From contig NZ_ARQM01000017.1 in assembly GCF_000385135.1 (NCBI RefSeq), forward strand, positions 62,001 through 126,000: a DNA stretch of 64,000 nt, written 5' to 3'. A program made the position numbers and the translations under genes. Shown one piece after another: positions 51,541 through 59,014 of this stretch. Source of the stretch: Promicromonospora sukumoe 327MFSha3.1 (GTDB lineage: Bacteria; Actinomycetota; Actinomycetes; Actinomycetales; Cellulomonadaceae). Positions within the stretch are counted from its first letter, which is position 1. Each line of letters starts with the position of its first letter. The notes under the pieces are model-generated. The model was given only the letters and a program-made list of their open reading frames with translations. It had not been told where the DNA came from and ran no database searches.

Positions 51541-51596
51541 CGGCAGTTGGCATTGAGATCGGTCCAGTGTTGGACCGATCTCAATGCCAACTGCCG
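51541..51596. repeat. Long dyad, copy B (perfect 26-bp stem)
   Basis: 51541-51566 (starting CGGCAGTTGGCATTGAGATC) is the exact reverse complement of 51571-51596, loop GTGT. The stem ends in the same TGCCGAAC sequence that is repeated downstream. Confidence 0.85.
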
Positions 51597-51776
51597 AACG
51601 ACGCGGTACGCCCCAGCCAACTGCCGAACACTGAGGCGACGCCTGGGCCAACTGCCGAACACTGGGGTGCACGTCGGCTAACTGCCGAACTCGCGGCGCA
51701 GCCACCGACCCCCAGCCAACTGCCGAACACTGCGGCGCGCAGCGCCCGCCCTCTCGGCGCAGCCGCCCACGCCCCC

Positions 51777-53396
51777 TCAGCGCAGCGCCCGCGACCTGTG
51801 CCGCAGCGCCCCGCCCGGCCGGGCACTGGTCCGCGCGCCCTCCTCGATCACCGGCACCCCGCCCACGAGCACCCACGGGATCCCGTCGGCGGTCCGGCGC
51901 GGCTCGTCCGGCGTCGCGCGGTCCGCGACGGTGGCGGGGTCGAAGACGACGACGTCGGCCACGTACCCCTCCGCGAGGCGCCCGCGGTCCCGGAGCCCGA
52001 GCCGCGCGGCGGGCCGGGCCGAGAGGTGCACGATCATGTCGGCGAGCGACAGCACCCCCTCCTCGCGCACGTACCGCGCCAGGTACCGCGGGAACGTGCC
52101 CGCACCACGCGGGTGCGGCTTGGCGCCGACCAGGATGCCGTCGCTGCCGCCCGTGTGCCGGGGGTGCCGCATGATCTCGCGGACGTTCTGCTCGTCGCCG
52201 ACGTGCTGCAGGATGCTCGTCCCGAGCCGGTCGGCGAGCAGCAGGTCGAAGAACACGTCGGCCGCCGCCCGCCCCTCGTCCAGCGCGATCCGCGCCACGG
52301 TGCGGCCCACCCGGTCGCCGAGGGCGGCGTCGCGCACGCCCGCGATCTCGATCGTGTCCCAGTCGACCGGCACGCCGTGGCAGCCGTCGCTGCCGACCGC
52401 CTCGACCTGGTGCGCGATCCACGCCCGCTCCCCCGGGTCGCACAGCCGGGCGAGCGTCTGCTCCGGGCCGCCCACCGCGGCACGGCTGGGCAGCAGCGCC
52501 GACAGCGTGGTGGACCCCGGCAGGTACGGGTACGAGTCGAGCGTCACGTCGACGCCGGAGGCGACGGCCCGGTCCACGAGCGCGAGCAGCTCCCCCGCCC
52601 GCCCCCGGTTCTCGGGGAAGTTCATGGTCGCGTGCGTCAGGTGCAGCGCGCACCGGGCGCGCTCGGCCACCTCGACCATCTCGGCGTACGCCCCGATCGC
52701 ACCGGCCCCGTAGGACCGCTGGTGCGGCGCGTAGAAGCCGCCGTGCCGCGCCACCACCTCGGCCAGGGCGACCAGCTCGTCGGTGTCGGCGAACATCCCG
52801 GGCACGTAGGTGAGCCCGGACGACATGCCGAACGCGCCCTCCCGCAGCCCCTGGTCCACCTGGGCGCGCATCTCCGCGATCTCCGCCGACGTCGCCCGCC
52901 GGTCACCGGTGCCGACGACGTTCATCCGCACGGTGCCCTGCGGCACCAGGTAGGCGACGTTCGTCGCGGTGCCGCGCCGGTCCACCTCGGCCAGGTACTC
53001 CCCGACGGTGCGCCACGCGAGGTCGACGCCGTCCGGGATCCCGTTCCAGCCCGCGATCTGCTCGCGGACCAGCGGCATGGTCTCGTCCGTGACGGGCGCG
53101 TACGAGATCCCGTCCTGCCCCACCACCTCGGTGGTCACGCCCTGCGTGACCTTGGCGAGGTGGGCGCCGTCCGCCAGGACGGCCAGGTCGGAGTGGGCGT
53201 GCATGTCGACGAAGCCGGGCGCCACGGCCAGGCCGTCGGCGTCGATCACCCGCGCCCCGGATGCTTCGATCCGCCCACCGACGCCGGCGATGCGCCCGCC
53301 GCGCACGAGCACGTCACCGACGAACGGCTCGGTGCCGCTGCCGTCGACGACGAGGCCGCCGCGCAGCAGCAGGTCGCCGTCAGACGGCGTCGACAC
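51777..53396 (-). CDS. D-aminoacylase-like amidohydrolase
   Basis: 539 residues. Metal-dependent amidohydrolase barrel: H-x-H motif DMHAHSDLAVLAD (His66, His68), TQGVTTEVVGQDG, SSGLTYVPGMFADTDELVAL, a metal His in LHLTHATMNFPENRG and the late motif GGSDGILVGAKPHPRG with the catalytic Asp. The family (N-acyl-D-amino-acid deacylases) removes N-acyl groups. Its start lies inside the GH5 gene (17-bp overlap), so the two are translated together; the substrate may be an N-acetylated sugar or amino-acid part of the same glycan, which is inference. Cytoplasmic. Confidence 0.88.
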   Translation of the reverse strand: MSTPSDGDLLLRGGLVVDGSGTEPFVGDVLVRGGRIAGVGGRIEASGARVIDADGLAVAPGFVDMHAHSDLAVLADGAHLAKVTQGVTTEVVGQDGISYAPVTDETMPLVREQIAGWNGIPDGVDLAWRTVGEYLAEVDRRGTATNVAYLVPQGTVRMNVVGTGDRRATSAEIAEMRAQVDQGLREGAFGMSSGLTYVPGMFADTDELVALAEVVARHGGFYAPHQRSYGAGAIGAYAEMVEVAERARCALHLTHATMNFPENRGRAGELLALVDRAVASGVDVTLDSYPYLPGSTTLSALLPSRAAVGGPEQTLARLCDPGERAWIAHQVEAVGSDGCHGVPVDWDTIEIAGVRDAALGDRVGRTVARIALDEGRAAADVFFDLLLADRLGTSILQHVGDEQNVREIMRHPRHTGGSDGILVGAKPHPRGAGTFPRYLARYVREEGVLSLADMIVHLSARPAARLGLRDRGRLAEGYVADVVVFDPATVADRATPDEPRRTADGIPWVLVGGVPVIEEGARTSARPGGALRHRSRALR

Positions 53397-54630
53397 GGAC
53401 CAGCTCCCGGATGCCGCGCGCCTCCAGCGCGGCGGGGTCCGCGGCGGCGGCGCTCGTCACGACGGTGACGTCCACGCCCTCCTCGCGCAGCGCGTGCCAG
53501 CGCTCGAAGACCGCCCCGCCCGGCCCGAGGGACGCGCGCGACAGCGGCAGGTCGTCCGCGTCGACGTCGACCACGACGGCCACCGGCCGCCCCGCGGAAG
53601 CCGGCCGCGCACCCGCCGCCCGCGCCTCCGCGACCACCTCGGCGAACCGCCGGCCGAGCGGCTTGACGTTGTTCTCGGTGTCGAGCAGGCCCAGCGAGTA
53701 CTCGAGGTCCTTGTAGTCGCCCAGGTCGCGGGTCACGTCGTGCGAGCACCACCACGTGACGGCGTACAGGCCGTCCGTGGTGAGCGCCGCCTCGATGGTG
53801 CGTGCGCAGAACTCGGGCATCTCCGACTCGGCGAGGTTCATGGAGGGCGCCCCGACCTCCTGCAGCCAGACCTGCCGGTGCGGGTCCGTGGCGAACGCCC
53901 TGGACAGCTCGATCATCCACTCGGCGTGCCGCACCGACTGCGGCGACAGCGCGCCGTAGGTCGCGGCGGTCCCGTTGAAGATCCAGGAGTGCACGGTGGT
54001 CATGTCGCCCTGGCGGGCGGCGTGCACCGGCACGAACGGGTGCTCGTCGCGGTACCAGAGGTGGTCGTTCTCGCTGTGCGTCACCACGTGCCGGGGGTCG
54101 CGGTCACGCGGGGCGCCGAGCAGCGACGTCAGCCAGTGCGTGATCTCGTCGCGCTTGGCGGGCATCGCCGCCGGGTTGGGCCGCTGGAACTGGTTGAGCT
54201 CGTTGCCGAGCGTGAGCCCCAGGAAGTTCGGCTTGTCGCGGACGGCGTCGTAGACCGCCGAGACGAGCGCCGCCTGCGCGTCGATCGCCGGCTGGTCGGT
54301 GAACATGTTGCCGTCGTGCCAGTTCACGAGCCAGGCCGGCACGAAGTCGAAGCCGGACATGTGGCCCTGGATCACGTCCACCGAGATGTCCAGGCCGTGC
54401 TCGGCGGCGATGTCGGCCACGAGCGCGATGTCGTCCAGCGCCCGCTGCCGGATCAGGGTGCGGTTGGGCTGCAGCACCGGCCAGAGCGGGAAGACCCGGA
54501 CGTGGTCGGCGCCGAGCGCCGCGATGGCCTCGAAGTCGGCGCGCACGACCGCGGGGTCGATCGCCATCCACTGGAACATCCAGTCCTTCGACGGGGTGTA
54601 GTTGACGCCGAAACGCGGGGTGGTGGTCAA
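53380..54630 (-). CDS. GH5-family glycosidase, probable beta-mannosidase (GH5_18-like)
   Basis: 416 residues, no signal peptide. (beta/alpha)8 barrel beginning RFGVNYTPSKDWMFQW, with HVRVFPLWPVLQPNRTLIR, catalytic acid Glu144 (LTLGNELNQF) and nucleophile Glu258 (VWLQEVGAPS). The pattern resembles GH5 subfamily 18, whose characterised Bifidobacterium member cleaves Man-beta-1,4-GlcNAc, the N-glycan core linkage. The subfamily call is from memory and needs a profile search. A C-terminal piece of about 80 residues (RPVAVVVDVDADDLPLSRAS) looks like an added alpha/beta module. It follows LacI by 57 bp and overlaps the amidohydrolase gene. Confidence 0.82.
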   Translation of the reverse strand: MTTTPRFGVNYTPSKDWMFQWMAIDPAVVRADFEAIAALGADHVRVFPLWPVLQPNRTLIRQRALDDIALVADIAAEHGLDISVDVIQGHMSGFDFVPAWLVNWHDGNMFTDQPAIDAQAALVSAVYDAVRDKPNFLGLTLGNELNQFQRPNPAAMPAKRDEITHWLTSLLGAPRDRDPRHVVTHSENDHLWYRDEHPFVPVHAARQGDMTTVHSWIFNGTAATYGALSPQSVRHAEWMIELSRAFATDPHRQVWLQEVGAPSMNLAESEMPEFCARTIEAALTTDGLYAVTWWCSHDVTRDLGDYKDLEYSLGLLDTENNVKPLGRRFAEVVAEARAAGARPASAGRPVAVVVDVDADDLPLSRASLGPGGAVFERWHALREEGVDVTVVTSAAAADPAALEARGIRELVRVDAV

Positions 54631-54687
54631 GGGCCTGCCTCTCAGGTGACTCAGGATTCCCGGCCGTCGAGGGCCGGGCGGGGTAAC

Positions 54688-55710
54688 TCAGGCGTGGGTG
54701 CCGGGGGCGGCGGACGTCGACTCGCGCACCATGAGCTGGCGGCCGCCGACCGTCTGCGAGGTCACGGCCTCGCCGCGCACCAGCCTCTCCAGCAGGGCGA
54801 CGGCGGTGCGGGCGCTCTCCTCGACGGGCGCGTCGAGCGCGGTCAGCCGCGGGCGCACCAGGGTGGAGACCCAGGAGTCCTCCCAGGCGACCACGGAGAG
54901 CTGGTCCGGCACGCTCACCCCGAGCTCGGGCGCGTGCGCGACGATCTCGGCGGCGATCACCTCGCTGTCGACGATGATCGCCGTGACGTCGCCGACCCGG
55001 CCGAGCAGGTCGGCCACGGGGTCGGCGGCCTCGGCGTCCCAGACCGCGTAGGACGGCTCGACGCCGTGGCCGGCGGCGGCAGCGGCGAACCGCTGGTCGC
55101 GGGCGCGCGTGTGGGCCAGGCCGGGCGCGTCGTTGATCCGCGCCACGCGGCGGTGCCCGAGCCCGGCCAGGTGGGCCAGCACGTCGGCGAACGCGGCGTC
55201 GTCGCGCACCGTGACGGCGGGGACCGCGGCGTCGACCGGAGCACCGAGCACCACGGCGGGCGCGCCGAGCTGGCCGACGAGGTCGAGACGCGGGTCGTCC
55301 GTGCGGGCATCGACCAGCAGGAACGCGTCGACGCGCTGCTCGGCCCACCACTCGCGGTAGACGCGCGCCTCGTCGTCCGCCCCCACGAGGGTGAGCGAGA
55401 GCGACCAGCCGATGTCGGCCAGGGGCTGGGTGAGCCCGGCGACCAGGCGCATGAAGAAGGGGTCGCGACCGAAGGTGTCGCTCGCGCGGGCGATCACCAG
55501 CCCGAGGCTGCGCCCGCCCTGGCCCGACACCTTGCGGCTGGCGTAGTTGGGGCGCCAGTTGAGCTCGTCGGCGGCCTGCCGGATGCGCTCGGCGGTGGCG
55601 GCCGAGACGTTGGGCCGCCCGTTGAAGACGTGGGACACCGCGGACGGCGACACGCCGGCACGGCGAGCCACCGCGGCGATCGTTGCTCGTTTCGGGGGTG
55701 TTTCGGTCAC
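54688..55710 (-). CDS. LacI-family regulator of the mannoside divergon
   Basis: 340 residues: helix-turn-helix ATIAAVARRAGVSPSAVSHV and NGRPNVSAATAERIRQAADE, then the effector domain (LGLVIARASDTFGRDPFFMR, AIIVDSEVIAAEIVAHAPEL, VVAWEDSWVSTLVRPRLTAL). The GTG start at 55710 follows TAGGGT (55718-55723) by 7 nt, a leaderless promoter. It is the first gene of one arm and divergent from the binding-protein operon. Two copies of GTAAAGCGGTAYACA between the arms are its likely sites. Probable inducer is a mannose-containing oligosaccharide. Confidence 0.92.
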   Translation of the reverse strand: MTETPPKRATIAAVARRAGVSPSAVSHVFNGRPNVSAATAERIRQAADELNWRPNYASRKVSGQGGRSLGLVIARASDTFGRDPFFMRLVAGLTQPLADIGWSLSLTLVGADDEARVYREWWAEQRVDAFLLVDARTDDPRLDLVGQLGAPAVVLGAPVDAAVPAVTVRDDAAFADVLAHLAGLGHRRVARINDAPGLAHTRARDQRFAAAAAGHGVEPSYAVWDAEAADPVADLLGRVGDVTAIIVDSEVIAAEIVAHAPELGVSVPDQLSVVAWEDSWVSTLVRPRLTALDAPVEESARTAVALLERLVRGEAVTSQTVGGRQLMVRESTSAAPGTHA

Positions 55711-55742
55711 GTGCCAGACCCTACGGGGGTTGACCCTCGAAA

Positions 55743-55789
55743 GTAAAGCGGTATACATTCGCGGCCAGCCAGTTTGTGTACCGCTTTAC
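55743..55789. promoter_or_regulatory. Two inverted 15-bp LacI-type operators
   Basis: GTAAAGCGGTATACA (55743-55757) and, on the other strand, GTAAAGCGGTACACA (55775-55789), 32 bp centre to centre (three helical turns). Placed in the divergent interval, so one regulator could silence both arms. Confidence 0.75.
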
Positions 55790-55868
55790 AAGGCTCGGCA
55801 CGCGGAAGTGCCCCGCCCCTTCGACAGACACACCGAAGTTTCCAGGTCGACCAGCTCCAGGAGGTCCC

Positions 55869-57155
55869 GTGTCACACGGCATCAGCAGGCGCACATTGCT
55901 GGGCGCAGCGCTCAGCGGTGGGATCATCACGCCGCTACTCGCCGGGTGCGGCGCGCTCGTGCCCGCGTCCAGCGGCTCGAACGCCCTGACCGTGCACACC
56001 CAGATCAGCGGCGCCGTCGCCGGCGCGCAGGTGTTCTCCGACGTCGTCGCCGCGTACCAGCGCAGCACCGCGCGCAAGGTCGCGCTGCTCAAGAACGGCT
56101 CCGACCTGCCCATCGTCTTCGAGACGAGCACCCTGGCGGGCAAGGAGGCGGACGTCGCCATCGTCAACATGATGGGCCGCACGCTCTCCTGGACCCGCCT
56201 GGGCGCGACCGTGCCGGTCAACGACTACCTCGACGACTGGGGCCTGCGGGACCTGATCATCCCCGAGGCGCTGGCGGAGTGGACCGACGACGAGGGCCGC
56301 CTGCGTGCCTTCCCGTTCACCCGCACCAACTGGCCGGTGTCGTTCAACACCGGGCTCCTGGAGGAGGCCGGCGTCGGCGCCATCCCGACGACGTCGGACG
56401 AGCTGATCGCCGCCGCGGACGCCCTGCGCTCCAAGGGCATCGGCCCCGTGACCGTGGGCGGCTCCGACTGGAGCGGCCAGAAGATGTTCCTGCAGATCAT
56501 CCAGGGCTTCATCACGCAGGACGAGGCGCGCACCGTGTTCTCCACGGGCAAGATCTCCGAGAGCCCCGGCGCCATCGCTGGCGTGGAGCACTTCGTCGAG
56601 CTGCGCGACGCCGGCGTCTTCGTCGACAACGTCCAGGGCTACACGTCCGACTCGGAGCTCACGCAGTTCAACACCCGCAAGGCCGCCATCGTGCCGGCCA
56701 TGTCGTCGGCGCTGGCGCTGGTACCGAACGAGCGCGCGGCGGAGGTGACCGTCGGCGGCTGGCCCAAGCCGTCGAGCGGCGGCGTGCTGGAGCACCCGAG
56801 CGTCATCAAGAGCTTCAACGGCCACGGCATCTGGATCAGCGAGAACGGCCTGGGGAAGCTCGACCTGATCAAGCCGTTCGTGCAGAACCTGTACACCCCC
56901 GAGGTCACGGACGAGTTCATCCTCGGGTCCGGGCGCGACATGAGCCGCATCACCGACACCGTCAGCCAGGACTTCCCGCTCGTCGCCCAGGGCTCGCGCC
57001 TCACCGACGACGACGTGACGCCCGTGATGCTGCCCGACCTGCTCATCCCCGACGCCGTGTTCGAGCCGATGATCCAGGCGACCGCGCTCGCCTACGGGTC
57101 CGCGCCGGCCGACCGCATCATCGACGCCTTCGAGAAGTCGTACCAGGCGGTCTGA
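55869..57155 (+). CDS. Sugar ABC substrate-binding lipoprotein, Tat-exported
   Basis: 428-residue SBP_bac_1-type protein. The N terminus SRRTLLGAALSGG carries twin arginines and is followed by a lipobox LLAGC, so it is exported folded through Tat and lipid-anchored. The binding fold includes DLPIVFETSTLAGKEADVAI, NMMGRTLSWTR and FPFTRTNWPVSFNTGLLEEA. AGGAGGT precedes the GTG start. First gene of the operon with two permeases, GH3 and GH125, so its ligand is probably a mannose-containing glycan fragment. Confidence 0.92.
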   Translation: MSHGISRRTLLGAALSGGIITPLLAGCGALVPASSGSNALTVHTQISGAVAGAQVFSDVVAAYQRSTARKVALLKNGSDLPIVFETSTLAGKEADVAIVNMMGRTLSWTRLGATVPVNDYLDDWGLRDLIIPEALAEWTDDEGRLRAFPFTRTNWPVSFNTGLLEEAGVGAIPTTSDELIAAADALRSKGIGPVTVGGSDWSGQKMFLQIIQGFITQDEARTVFSTGKISESPGAIAGVEHFVELRDAGVFVDNVQGYTSDSELTQFNTRKAAIVPAMSSALALVPNERAAEVTVGGWPKPSSGGVLEHPSVIKSFNGHGIWISENGLGKLDLIKPFVQNLYTPEVTDEFILGSGRDMSRITDTVSQDFPLVAQGSRLTDDDVTPVMLPDLLIPDAVFEPMIQATALAYGSAPADRIIDAFEKSYQAV

Positions 57156-57183
57156 CCGCTCGAGCTGGGAAAGGACCCCACCC

Positions 57184-58116
57184 ATGACCGCCCTGATCGA
57201 CGGCCGCCCGAACGCCGTCGGCGACGGCAAGACCGCCGCCCCCCGCACCCGCCGCCGCGGGACCGTCCGCGACCGGTTCCCCGGTCTCGCCCTGCCCGCA
57301 CTGATCTGGTACGCGGTGTTCATGATCGGCCCCGTGGTCGCGATGTTCGTCATCGCGTTCCTCTCGTGGCCGGGCATGCTCACCACGCCGACCCCGGCGG
57401 GCCTCGACAACTTCGCCCGCGTCTTCGCCGACGAGACCTTCTGGACCGCCACGCTGAACTCCGCGATCCAGATCGTCGTCGGGCTGCCGATCATGATCGG
57501 CCTGGCCTTCCTGCTCGCCTTCTACGTGGTGCAGAAGCCGCGCGGCCACCGCGTGCTGCGGTACCTGCTGTTCATCCCCGCGCTCATCTCCGCGCCCGCC
57601 ACGGCGATGGTCTTCTACGCGATGCTCAACCCGGACGGCCTGGTCAACGGGTTCCTGCGGCCGCTGGGCCTGGAGGGCAACGAGTGGCTCGCCGACCCGA
57701 CCACCGCGCTCGGCGCCATCATCGCCGTCGAGCTGTGGAGCGGCATCGGCTACTCCGCGGTGCTGATCGCCTCGCGGCTCGACGGCGTCGAGACCGAGAT
57801 CGTGCAGGCCGCCCGTCTGGACGGCGCGAACGACTGGCGGCTGGCCTGGCGCATGTACTGGCCCATCGCGCGGGACTTCATCGGCGTCGTCGCGATGCTC
57901 CAGTTCCTGTCCATGCTGTTCAACTCGGCGCAGACCGTGCTGCTGCTCACGCAGGGCGGGCCCGAGAACGCGACCACCACGCTCGCGTACCTCATCTACC
58001 GCAAGGCGTTCGTCGAGACCGACCTGGGCTACAGCCAGGCCGTCGGCGTCGTCCTCTTCGTGATCGGGCTGCTCGGGATGTGGGCGATCCGCCGCACGCT
58101 CCGCGCCACGCACTGA
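57184..58116 (+). CDS. Carbohydrate ABC permease, MalF type
   Basis: 310 residues with six membrane helices (LPALIWYAVFMIGPVVAMFV first) and the EAA motif (EIVQAARLDGANDWRLAWRM). Works with the next permease and the Tat lipoprotein to import an oligosaccharide. Starts 28 bp after the binding-protein gene with GGAAAGGA upstream. No ATPase is encoded in the operon. Confidence 0.92.
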   Translation: MTALIDGRPNAVGDGKTAAPRTRRRGTVRDRFPGLALPALIWYAVFMIGPVVAMFVIAFLSWPGMLTTPTPAGLDNFARVFADETFWTATLNSAIQIVVGLPIMIGLAFLLAFYVVQKPRGHRVLRYLLFIPALISAPATAMVFYAMLNPDGLVNGFLRPLGLEGNEWLADPTTALGAIIAVELWSGIGYSAVLIASRLDGVETEIVQAARLDGANDWRLAWRMYWPIARDFIGVVAMLQFLSMLFNSAQTVLLLTQGGPENATTTLAYLIYRKAFVETDLGYSQAVGVVLFVIGLLGMWAIRRTLRATH

Positions 58117-58150
58117 TCCCGATCCGACCCGACCTGCCCTGGAGAACCTC

Positions 58151-59014
58151 ATGGCTCAGCGCGCCGCAGTCGCCCGTCGACTCCCCCTGCGCGACCGCAT
58201 CGGCTCGATCACGAGCGGCACGCTCGCGTGGATCTACGCCGCCCTGCTGGTCATCCCCTTCTACTACTTCATCGTCTCCTCCTTCAAGACGAACGAGGAG
58301 ATCTTCGAGTCGCCCCTCTCGTTGCCGACGACGTTCGACTTCTCGAACTTCACGACGGCGATCCAGCAGGCCGACCTCGGCCTGGCCGTGGCCAACTCGG
58401 CGCTCACCACGGTCGCCGCGCTGGTGCTGACCCTGCTGCTCGCCCTGCCGGCGTCGTTCGCGCTGGCGCGGGCGCGCGGGCGGGCCGGCAAGATCGTCGA
58501 GAGCGTCTTCGCGCTCGGGTTCCTCATCCCGTCGTTCGCGGCGCTGTTCCCGACGTTCCTGCTCGCCGCGGCGCTCGGCCTGTTCCACACCCGCACGTTC
58601 GTGATCTTCCTGCTGCCGGCGACGGCGCTGCCGCTCTCGATCGTCATCCTCACCTCGTTCATGCGCACCATCCCGCGTGAGCTGGAGGAGGCCGCCTCGA
58701 TGGACGGCGCGTCCTCGCTCCAGGTGCTGCGGCAGGTCTACCTGCCCATCTGCGTGCCGGGCATCGCGACGGTGCTGCTGCTCAACTTCCTGTCGTTCTG
58801 GAACGCGTACCTGTACCCGCTCATCCTGATCGGCCCGGACACCGCGCAGCGCACCATCCAGGTGGCCCTGCCGACCCTCAAGGTCGACGCCGGCACCGAC
58901 TACGGCGTGCTGATGGCCGGCACCCTGTTCACACTGTTGCCCGTGTACCTCGTCTACACCGTGCTCCAGCGCCAGATGCAGCGCGCGCTGCTGTCGGGGG
59001 CGGTCAAGGGATGA
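58151..59014 (+). CDS. Carbohydrate ABC permease, MalG type
   Basis: 287 residues with six membrane helices (LAWIYAALLVIPFYYFIVSS first) and EAA motif RELEEAASMDGASSLQVLRQ. Second half of the import channel. Its stop overlaps the GH3 start (ATGA), so hydrolase and importer are translated together. TGGAGAACC lies before the ATG. Confidence 0.92.
   Translation: MAQRAAVARRLPLRDRIGSITSGTLAWIYAALLVIPFYYFIVSSFKTNEEIFESPLSLPTTFDFSNFTTAIQQADLGLAVANSALTTVAALVLTLLLALPASFALARARGRAGKIVESVFALGFLIPSFAALFPTFLLAAALGLFHTRTFVIFLLPATALPLSIVILTSFMRTIPRELEEAASMDGASSLQVLRQVYLPICVPGIATVLLLNFLSFWNAYLYPLILIGPDTAQRTIQVALPTLKVDAGTDYGVLMAGTLFTLLPVYLVYTVLQRQMQRALLSGAVKG

Larger units (their letters stand above)
51155..51776. 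repeat. Non-coding repeat cluster: two ~211-bp direct repeats and seven CAACTGCCGAAC-type 12-mers
   Basis: This 622-bp gene-free stretch separates the GntR and amidohydrolase genes, which lie on the same strand. A block beginning TTGGCACACTATTCC at 51263 is repeated from 51474 (211 bp apart). Each block holds CGCCGGGGGCGCGGCAGTTT, then a long dyad. CAACTGCCGAAC occurs at 51378, 51407, 51588, 51618, 51649 and 51717, with variant TAACTGCCGAAC at 51679; steps of 29-31 bp dominate. Frames across it give only low-complexity sequence with recurrent FGSW-like peptides, so I judge it non-coding. Confidence 0.8.

Noticed and set aside
51174-51662. A 162-residue reading frame on the minus strand across the repeat cluster
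   Set aside because: It merely translates both dyads and the 12-mers in one frame (duplicated RQLA, TDLNANCR peptides); no start signal and no protein-like composition.
51378-51728. CRISPR array
   Set aside because: The repeated unit is only 12 bp, the intervals resemble each other (CCCCAG, GGCG tails) rather than being unique spacers, and no cas gene is nearby.
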